Assembly: GCA_032717465.1 (NCBI GenBank)
Contig: CM064671.1
Span: forward strand, 53,817,991-53,881,990
Direction of reading: 5' to 3'
Length of the DNA stretch: 64,000 nt
Source: Coenobita brevimanus
Lineage: Eukaryota; Arthropoda; Malacostraca; Decapoda; Coenobitidae
Positions 56,021 to 64,000 of the stretch are shown one piece after another. Position 1 is the stretch's first letter. Every line of letters starts with the position of its first letter. Below the pieces are notes generated by a model. It saw only the letters and a list, made by a program, of their open reading frames with translations. It had not been told where the DNA came from and made no database searches. The translations under genes were made by a program, and so were the position numbers.

Positions 56021-56769
56021 CTTGAATGTAAGTGAGAGAGTATGGTTTCAGATGAATAGTAACCACACACACACACACACACACACAGAAAGGCCAGAAG
56101 CACTAGATATTTGTACGATCATATGGAACTTAGGTAAGGTGAAGCACCAGATGTGGTTTTGCTAGACTTAAGCACCTGCCATATGAATATCCTTCAGGGG
56201 GTACTAACAAATCGAGCAGCTCCTTGTGATACTATTATTAAAGATCTCTTAATTGTTGCTAATAATTTCTTATTAAATAGACATTGTATGATTTGTCAAC
56301 CTTGCTTACTCGTATGTAAATGTAAATGTACAAAATGTATGCCGTATAACTATAAATATGCCTGGATACTATAAGTGTGTGTAACTTAATTTGCTGAGCT
56401 CGGTCTAGCCCCTCCCCAGAATATGCTGTGTCTGCCTTTTTTTGGGGGGGAGGGGGGGTAGCTGGGGCAACGATAGCACCGACTTACAGTCCATTAGAAG
56501 CAGGCTACTAACCAGTGCACGTCTGTGTTAAATTGTAGCAATACGACATCCATGTCACCTAAAAAATCATTCACGTATACAGCAGCAGCAACAGTGTAGT
56601 TATGCAAGAGTTTTAAGATCATTAACTGCGAGAATTTCACTTAAACAAAATATAATCGTCTTATATTAGCCTGAATAAAATAGATTAATATAACATCGGT
56701 GACGGAAGTTCATTCTCACACTGCTTTCGGTAACAAGAAATGAGATACATTATAAATTCTAAGTTTAGG

Positions 56770-57025
56770 TCTATGGGACTAGAATGTACTAGTGATGTGA
56801 TAAGGAGTAGACTGATCTAGCTTGGCCATGAGGAGAGAGTGATTGATGACTTCTGGACGCAGAGGATGAGGAGTAAGAACTCCGAAAACAGTGGTGCGAG
56901 AGATAGATCAGTTTGGGATGACATCTTAGAGTGTGACCTCAAGGATACTGGAAAGAAGAGACTGCTGGAGATCGAGTAACGTGGACAGCCGGCATTAGGT
57001 GACCAAGTTCAGGTAATGTAAACAT
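56770..57025 (+). pseudogene. Decayed LINE C-terminal relic, unit 3
   Basis: Copy of 34775-35010, with the GGATACTGG insertion shared with unit 2. Confidence 0.35.
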
Positions 57026-57601
57026 GATGGAGTCTGTTTAAACTAAACAAAAACTAAACGTCCAAACATTCAGAAAAGGTAACCCTCTCGCGCTATAAAT
57101 TAACTAACCGACTAATTCTTAAGTTTGTCTTGGTACCCTCTTTTAGACAGATTGTCTCTAAAATCGAAATATTTTGTCACCCTCAGACCTTTTATTAATC
57201 ATTGTGCAAATCGGAGTAATTTTTTTTTTTTTTTTAGTTCGTCTTATATTGCCACTGATAATTGGTCTCTTTTTCTCGAAATTGAACCTCCTGTGGCTCA
57301 GTCATTCCACCATGTTTGGTCGCAGTCAACCCAAACATATTGAGTTATAGTGTCAAACATTTGATTATGCACTGTGACCTCGTTCTTTGATTGACTGTCC
57401 TCAATTTTGCATCCATTCATTTTTGCTTTACCCTTAACGTTTCGACCAAGGTGGTTTAAATCGTATAAATACTGTTTAGTTTAACCTTGTCATGTGGCAC
57501 TGCTCTCTGACCTTTTTACTGGCAAAATAATAATGCAGTTCTTTGGCTGATCTGTAATGCTTCCACCAAATTTGGTTAAAATTATATATAAAGTGATATA
57601 A

Positions 57602-57602
57602 A

Positions 57603-57674
<72 letters not shown>

Positions 57675-57706
57675 TCAAAACTTAAGTATCGCTGACTGAA
57701 TTATCT

Positions 57707-57793
<87 letters not shown>
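57602..57793. repeat. (CA)n then (AT)n microsatellites around the end of unit 3
   Basis: (CA)n at 57602-57671 is inside unit 3; (AT)n at about 57711-57793 is in the unique right flank, 20 bases beyond the unit end. A dinucleotide-rich boundary may be fragile. Confidence 0.95.
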
Positions 57794-57796
<3 letters not shown>

Positions 57797-58010
57797 CCTT
57801 TCTCACTACCTTTTCACCAAGTTTAGTTTGATTCATATAAATCTGCTTTAGGTATTTTTTACACATGTTCTTCGTGTTTGGATTTTCCCCTGTGACCTAG
57901 GCCTTTGACTGATATATCGTCAAACTGAATGACTTCATACATTTTCTCAGACGAACCTCTCCAGAAACACTTGCTTAAACGAAATGAAACCGACCGTATT
58001 ATGCTACTCT

Positions 58011-58051
<41 letters not shown>

Positions 58052-58430
58052 AAAAAAAATTCCCACGTCTGACCGTCAGCTTTTCCACCAAGTACGGTCA
58101 AGATTAAATCTAAATTATTGAGGTAATTCCTCATTCACAAAATACCCTCTGGTCGATATAGGAACTCTATGATCTTGGTCCTTAACTGGTACATTAAAAA
58201 AAAAAAAATCGTGTTTGTTCTACCCTGTAATATTTTCCAAAGGTTACTCGAAATCGGGGACCATTAGTTGATTTCTCATTCTCACCTTGACCTCTGAGCC
58301 GATCTTCTAAAAAACGATAGGTTAATATACTTTGATTGTCCCTCAATCCAAGTTTGCTTAATATCGGTCCAATCTGTTTGATTCACTTTGTGCAAACAAA
58401 GAGACAGACTCACATCCTGTGTAATATTAC
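57794..58430. repeat. Degenerate CACCAAGTTTGG / TGACCT repeat region
   Basis: Blocks of the form TTTTCACCAAGTTTAGTTTGAT, CCTGTGACCTAGGCCTTTGA, TTCCACCAAGTACGGTCAAG, CACCTTGACCTCTGAGC and CAATCCAAGTTTGCTTAATATC recur at uneven spacing. Similar blocks occur before each unit end (35390-35590, 46370-46610, 57370-57600). The region ends with CAAACAAAGAGACAGACTCAC. It contains (CT)n at 58011-58048. This resembles the multi-module repeats common in marine invertebrates; no gene. Confidence 0.5.
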
Positions 58431-59025
58431 ACCACCCTGGCTATCGCATGCGTGGGTGTACTAACAGGTATGCTCGGAGATATTCTGAAGTCAATAATTT
58501 ACCCGAAATCTTCTCTCAAGAAAACCATACCGATATCTTGCATGCTTATCTCTCCCTGTCCGAAGTTAGTCTGATGTACTGTGTAATTAGTCTTGTTGTA
58601 TCCAGACGATTTTATTCCGGTGCAGAAACACTTTCCGAACTGGATGTGTTTGATATTTTCTTCAATAACTTTTTCAGTACGAGATAGATTATGTAAGTTT
58701 TTCGGGTGTTGCAAGGTTAAACTTTGAAAAATCATGAAAATAATAAATTTAATTATATCATCATCATCATCAAACTAAAAGGTCACATGTAAAAGGTTCA
58801 GTCATTCACAACAACTAAAATCCTGGTTTCAGTTGACACGCTTGAACATCTTCATATACTTTGTCTTTTTCATCTATAAGTAGATTACACACATTACTGA
58901 GCAGTCCACATACTACGCGTCATAGTTCTTGCGTGTTGTGGTGACGACATAGGCTGCTGGTGAGACAAGTTCAGACATTTAGGCTGCTTTGTGAAATGTC
59001 TAGCTCATTACGCAATCAGTGATGG
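58431..59025. other. No gene recognised
   Basis: Contains a 99-aa plus-strand open frame (58388-58687) without any recognisable motif and a short (ATC)n run near 58758-58770. Probably non-coding. Confidence 0.4.
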
Positions 59026-59029
59026 TATT

Positions 59030-59148
59030 AAAGTGGACAGTTATGAATCACGTTACGGGCAGCAGTCCTGGATTTCATTCCCGTCAGAGGAATCGAACCC
59101 AGGACTTTTTGATGAGAGCCAGGCAGCTTTCCACTGTACCAAGTCCAG
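59030..59148 (-). mobile_element. tRNA-derived SINE or tRNA pseudogene
   Basis: On the minus strand (59148-59082): A-box region TTGGTACAGTGGAAAGC, anticodon-arm region CTGGCTCTCATC, and a perfect B-box GGTTCGATTCC. A non-tRNA body continues leftwards. The acceptor stem does not pair well, so it is not called a tRNA gene. Confidence 0.6.
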
Positions 59149-60170
59149 GTAAAAGTTATTTCACCTTGTCACATAACCTCTAATTAAGGTACTCTCGTCC
59201 TCCATTGTGGGGCTGTAAAGGAAAAGGCAACTCCTGACACTCGGGCAAACAGAAGCTTTTAATCATGCCCAGAGCATTTCCTTGACTCACTATAAAAAAA
59301 AAAATTTGCATTAAAACAAGAAGATTCATCACTATTACCATTACTGTGCTAGGTCTCAAACATGAAACTCTAAGATGTGTTTGTACAGGTTCCTTTCATC
59401 ATACTGATATTAATAACAAAGCCGAACCTGTGAAGCGCAAGAACTGTGATGAGTAATTAACTAACATCCTGCATATTATCTTGTTCTGATATCACTGGTC
59501 ATCTTTGGTATACAGTACATTAGGTTAAGGATACCGTACCAGATACTTAACTAATATTTATTTAAAGTACATGAAGAAGAATGGGTGATCTAGCCAACAT
59601 CACCCTCACAATTTAAAGGAAAGACAGCCGTACTGAGTCGATACCGATGTGGAGATGAACATCAGATGGTATAGTCACTTTACAATAGTCTGGCCTAATA
59701 TTCCGCCGATTTGTATCTTATTTCACATAGCTAAATTGCAGGAAAAGACAAATCTACAATTCTAAATCCATCCGAAATTACTTTTTCACCACTAACATCA
59801 CATTCTGGTGTAAATCTCTTGTTGCAGCTCAACAAAAAAGATGGAGAGAGAACAGACTTAGGCCAGGTTAGAGTAAAACAGGTATAAGTGAAGATCTGTA
59901 CCGCAGTTATTAGTTCAGGTGTAAATAAATGGAAAGACTTGAGAGGAGAAGCTCAGCACACAGCACCACAGCAGAGGCAACGCCACCCACCGCCACTACC
60001 ACGAACATTCCCTGCAGAAACTTGTGTTAGTGTTATATTACTACTAATAATACTGTTTTATTAATGTGCCTCCCTCAAGCCTTGATTCAGCATGATAGGG
60101 TTTGCAGTGAAAACTGTATTTAACGTCAGTTAAGATGTGTTTAGAATTATATACAGGTATACACTAATTT
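59149..60170. other. No gene recognised
   Basis: About 1 kb of AT-rich sequence. Only short frames; no recognisable repeat or domain seen by eye. Confidence 0.5.
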
Positions 60171-60229
60171 CAGTAAGTATACAAGATGTTGTTTTACGTG
60201 TGTGGAGAATTAGGATATAGATTTAAGGA

Positions 60230-60655
60230 TGAGTTTGCAATTAGGTTCTTAAACTGCTCTGTAAATGTGTGTGGAAATTACATAACACATTGCATTGTAA
60301 TAGCGTTTGAAGGAGGATAACAGATCTAGCACTGCAAGTATGTGAGATATTGTAATAACAGATGGTACTCTACGCGTGTGAGGAAACTGAACAGGAGACT
60401 GCAAAGAATGATGATAACTGATGGCACCGAAAGAGTGTACGGCAGCAGAGTATCTTCTGACATGGTTGGTGCGTCTGTGGTATTTGAGTGACCCATAGCA
60501 CTGTAAATATGTGTGGAATCTGGACAGCAGATGGCACTATAAAAATTTAACGAATTACTGCAACGATTGGCATTCCAAATACAAAAGGTATTAGAATAAC
60601 AGATTGTACTGCAGCCATGTGTGGAATGAGGACAACAGATGACACTGCTGTGTGT
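60230..60655. repeat. Degenerate minisatellite with ACAGATGGCACT motif
   Basis: Variants of ACAGATGGCACT (ACAGATCTAGCACT, ACAGATGGTACT, CTGATGGCACC, CAGATGGCACT, ACAGATTGTACT, ACAGATGACACT) recur, usually near a GTGTGxGGAATxxGGAxAAC-like block, every 45-110 bases. Too diverged for a firm period. Confidence 0.45.
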
Positions 60656-61715
60656 GTAAGTGTTCTTATCTAATTATATCTTAACAGGAATGAGTCAAGC
60701 TCGTACTGTCCCGTCTATTAAATCACTTTTATCCTACATATCCTTACATTTATGAATTGTTTTGGCACACATTATTTCATTCGGTTGTGAATTCCACTGA
60801 TCACTTGCCCTATTTGGGACATTTCCTTAAGTCATTATCACATCTCTTTCTATGTTTTTTTTCTTTTTTCAGTATCCTCTTGCCGATGCTTCCCTATTGG
60901 TTATGTACTCATGTCTTTTCTCTTTCCCAGAGACACATTTGTATAGCATAATCATGTCTCCACTTGTCCTTCTTTCCTGTAGTGTTGGCAGATTCATTTT
61001 TTCTAGTCTTTCTTCATGGCTTAGATCCCTTAAGCTTGGTACCCATCTTGTAGCAGCTCTTTGAACTTTTTCAGTCTTATCTATATGTTTTTTGAGATGA
61101 GGATTCCAGACCACTGATGCATACTCCAAGGTTGGTCTGATGAATGTTGTTATTATCTTTCTCCGCGTGTCTTCATTTATGTATGTGAATGCTATTCTCA
61201 TATTAGCAAGCAGTGTATATATGTTCCGTACCTTCTCACTGTAGTGGTCAGCCGGAGAGAGTCTGTTATTGATAATAAGTCCTAGGTCCTTCTCTTTTTC
61301 TGATATGTGCAAGGTTATACTTCCTAACTTATAATCCCAATCTGGTCTTTTTCCACTTTTACCAAACTTAATTACATGACACTTGTCCACCTTGAATTCC
61401 ATTTGCCATTTATTGCACCATTCATAAAGTTTATTTAATTCTTCTTGTAGCTCTCAAGAAGAATCTGTGTTAGTAATTCACCTTTGCATTTTTGCATCAT
61501 CAGCAAACATATCTAGATAGCTTTCATTTCCAGTGTTACTATCTGCGTCATTTATATACACTAAAAACATAACTGGTGCCAGCACTGAGCCCTGTGGAAC
61601 TCCGCTAGTCACTTTCCTCCATGCAGAGTATTTTCCCCTTACCGCTGTTCCCATTTCCCTGTTTCTGAGACAATCTTGCATCCAACAGTACAAGTTGCCT
61701 TGGATTCTTCCTTAA
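60656..61715 (-). mobile_element. CR1-like LINE, RT C-terminal half and 3' end
   Basis: Reading leftwards: TSGVPQGSVLAPVMFLVYIN, catalytic box DMFADDAKMQR (about 61514-61490), then after a stop a 177-aa open stretch (61402-60869): MEFKVDKCHVIKFGKSGK, ISEKEKDLGLIINNRLSP, LEYASVVWNPHLKKHID and LPTLQERRTSGDMIMLYK. It is 5'-truncated near 61715. The 3' untranslated part ends at about 60656 and matches the element at the left edge of the window (148-526). The FADD box is intact, but stops make it inactive. Confidence 0.8.
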
Positions 61716-62190
61716 TGGTACAGTCATAAGAAAAACTATCTTTACCCTTCAGAGCTATGCACTATGACACAACGACGAAGTGTTGTGGAATTACGGGACA
61801 GGAAAGTTTGTGCCGCAAACCCATCAATGTCGGTTATGTGTGACACAGATAAAAGAATTAATGCTAGAGGTAATAAAAGCTAATTAGGTCGTTTGGCCTT
61901 TGTGCATAGAGACAATATGTTTTATTATCCAGCACCGAATTCATTAAATAAAAATCTAACAATGGTGTAAAGTCGGCAACACACATGCAGAAGGGCAATG
62001 AGTATGTGCACCTATGCAAGACATATGATAGTACTTCAGCTGATACAAGCCAAGTTAGTAAATTTCAGTGTAATAATGATGTGTATTGCTTTCTACTTAT
62101 AATAAATGTTGAGTAAAAGGAAAATAATATTGCATGTTCAGCCTCATTGGTTGAATATTTTGTATATCCACCCCCTGCTTCCAAAGCAGC
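61716..62190. other. No gene recognised
   Basis: Short frames only. A stretch at about 62090-62150 (AATGTTGAGTAAAAGGAAAA ...) resembles 63345-63405 (AGTGTTGAATAGCAGGAAAA ...) in the same orientation, suggesting an old repeat flanking the hAT-like element. Confidence 0.4.
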
Positions 62191-63203
62191 CTCTAGACCA
62201 GTGATTCTCATAATATGAGTCGCGACCCAAAGGTGAATTGCAAGAGATATTTTGATGCGTTGCAGGAACATAGAATAGGCCTAATGTTTTCAATGTATTT
62301 GCTTAATTGAAATTGTAATAATCCTTAGCCCGAGGCATCCCATCGACGTATGGACACGTAGCAACATTTGTCACAGCTAGTCCCATCGATGTAGCAGTAC
62401 GTCGCACAATTGCAAGGTTCATAATTTGCACAATTTTGAATTTTCGCGCGTGATTTTTCGTACGTATACACGGGACACCTTGCTCTACAAGATGCCAGGC
62501 AGGGACAATGCCATACCCCACATGGACTCCCCCCCTCTGCACGCCATTGTCTCAGCAATTCTCCTGTTATCAGTGACCTGGCCAATAAAGACATTCAGGG
62601 CCAGAGTGATTCCCCAATCAATGACAATGTGGAGGACAAAATTCACATACCATTAGAGGAAGAAACAGAAATGATGATCAGGTAATGTCGCCAATAAGGG
62701 TCAGGTATGTTGATGTGTTAGTGAAACAATGCTCATATTGCCTATACTACTGTGTGAAAACCAATATACTCTCGTATTAAATATAAATTCGTACCAAATA
62801 AATAAATAAATACCGTTTATGAGTGTGTGGAATAGTTACCCTCCCATAGAACTCGTTTTCTTTGGAGCTAGCCTGATAGAAAACCAAGTAAGGTAAGGAG
62901 TATTGCTAGCTGTATCAAGTATTTTAAACCTAAAGTAAATGATTTCTCTATGAATTTTCATTGTTTCTCACAAAAAGCGGAGGTTTGAGCCACAAAATTT
63001 TTTTTTCCAGAATTGGTCGGGATTGGAGGGAGTGGTGGAAAATCGGTCGGGACGTGATGGGTTAATACACTATTAGCATATTCATAATAACTACAATATG
63101 CTATATACCAGTTACTCTCTCTCTCTACCCTGTGGGTCATGAAATCTTGAAATATTCCAAATAGGGTCACACACTAAAAAGTATGAGAACTGCTGCTCTA
63201 GTC
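62191..63203. mobile_element. hAT-like MITE containing a nested piggyBac element
   Basis: The ends are CAGTGATTCTCAT (left, 62199) and CAGCAGTTCTCAT (right, read inward, 63195), both followed by a GTCGCGACCC / GTGTGACCC block at similar distance. The 8-bp flanks CTCTAGAC (62191-62198) and CTCTAGTC (63196-63203) differ by one base, as expected of an aged hAT target duplication. After removing the inserted piggyBac the element is only about 260 bp and non-coding. Confidence 0.8.
62325..63065 (+). mobile_element. Short non-autonomous piggyBac element inside the hAT-like MITE
   Basis: Body 62329-63061 with flanks TTAG (62325-62328) and TTAA (63062-63065). The ends reading inward are CCCGAGGCATCCC and CCCATCACGTCCC. 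The left 60 bases resemble the 5' end of the 3.8-kb piggyBac (…GACGTAT…CATTTGTCAC); the right end resembles that element's 3' end at 13858. A decayed N-terminal acidic piece is visible around 62600-62670 (QSDSPINDNVED, then EEET). No catalytic core. Confidence 0.8.
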
Positions 63204-64000
63204 ATATGAAGCATCCATCTGAAGCATTTAACCACCCATCCAAAGCAAACAACTGAACTCGTGCACCCCTCCTAGACCATCATAGAAAAACAATCGATGC
63301 CTATAGATTTAATATCCTTCAAAATAATTTTTTGTTGTATTCTTTAGATAATAAGTGTTGAATAGCAGGAAAATAATAAATGTGCCGAGTTTCATTATTA
63401 ATACTCGGTTGGGCGCTCAGGGTAACACAAACACGTCCTATATATTTCCCCACCATATGGTTCGTTCGTGCTCATTATTCCAACTCTTGCAATGGGATTG
63501 TGATATGTCAACACTAGACAGTGGAGGGGCGAACAACAAGGACCAGCCTACATAGCTTTACTAACGTTCATTTCACATCGAAACATTCATTTCACATGGA
63601 ATTAAGACAGTAAATGAAGGTGAACTGATTTGTGTTTTTCCATTAATCTACATAAACTGTTGGTATTGTTTAATTCCGGTTTGCCTGGCTGAACAGACCC
63701 GTCGACCAGAGGTAAGCAAATGCTTCGACGGAGCCATCCTATTGCTAATATTACTGCATATTCCATGGTGGGATCCGAAGCCCCTTTGTGTTAGATAGCT
63801 TCTTGCATGCGTTGGTCGGTCCAGGGTTGTTCCCCATGGCGAGGTCCAGAGAAAAATGGGAAATTTTGACTCCTGGGTGGACTGTGCACCTGTCTTCCTC
63901 TACACAGGGTGCACAACACTACCAAATGTAGCCTTCTCGTCAGCGCGCCCAAATAGTTGTAATTTGAATTTGAATATTGTTAGACATGATTTACAAGTAT
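63204..64000. other. No gene recognised
   Basis: Short frames only. At the extreme right TGTAATTTGAATTTGAATAT resembles the simple tail of a Jockey-group LINE, but no coding end was seen before it. Confidence 0.4.

Larger units (their letters stand above)
46669..57690. repeat. Tandem 11-kb segmental repeat, unit 3
   Basis: 11022 bases. It begins with the same GCGGCACACCTCCGCGAAG junction and ends at ...AACTTAAGTATC, after which the sequence continues into GCTGACTGAATTATC, the presumed native right flank. It is very similar to unit 2 in the Pao part (same SINE, same 40-bp duplication), but in places, such as near 53350-53460 and 57270-57345, it agrees with unit 1 against unit 2. Confidence 0.9.

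Overview
This window is eukaryotic, transposon-dominated DNA. No multi-exon host gene was recognised. It is AT-rich with very dense (CA)n, (CT)n/(GA)n and (AT)n microsatellites. It carries degenerate CCTAA/TTAGG tracts, BEL/Pao, piggyBac, hAT-like and several LINE families, tRNA-derived SINEs and a 5S-rRNA-derived SINE. This mix suggests an arthropod, most likely a decapod crustacean, but that is inference; no host marker gene fixes the species. Apart from one 265-aa ORF and one retroelement ORF, almost every coding trace is a broken transposon.

Layout. 0-4.4 kb: a LINE 3' end, an intact minus-strand ORF with a helix-turn-helix (HTH) and exact 35-residue tandem repeats (1250-2047), and a decayed LINE ORF1 with an SGNH-hydrolase block. 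4.4-9 kb: one plus-strand LINE carrying three nested insertions (piggyBac-derived 6063-6835, a MITE 7331-8027, a 5'-truncated LINE 8186-8804), each with target-site duplications. 9.1-11.5 kb: a long LINE with an FVDD-type RT. 12.3-13.3 kb: a minus-strand LINE endonuclease relic with a tRNA-SINE in it. 13.4-19.1 kb: another LINE split by a 3.8-kb piggyBac (13858-17659) that contains a roughly 160-bp tandem array. 19.1-23 kb: SINE and LINE relics and microsatellites. 23-23.8 kb: a hairpin and a foldback element with a telomere-like centre.

23.8-57.7 kb is the main structure. A BEL/Pao retrotransposon (minus strand) and about 5.3 kb of flanking DNA form an approximately 11-kb unit present three times head-to-tail (25098-35688, 35689-46668, 46669-57690), with the same junction at both internal boundaries. 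Units 2 and 3 share a 5S-rRNA SINE, a 40-bp duplication and point changes absent from unit 1. This orders the events: Pao insertion and decay, duplication, SINE insertion, second duplication. Between the Pao 5' LTR/primer-binding site and gag lies an SGNH/GDSL-hydrolase-like ORF, intact only in unit 1. This is the most unusual gene arrangement seen.

57.7-64 kb: degenerate repeats, a tRNA-SINE, a CR1-like LINE end of the same family as the left edge of the window, and a hAT-like MITE containing a nested piggyBac-derived element.

Functionally, most of the window is a record of element-on-element insertion. The relationships worth following are the 3' tail shared by the 5S SINE and the local LINE family, and the 13-bp termini shared by one full-size and two short piggyBac copies. 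All family calls were made by reading translations and motifs by eye; no database search was run.
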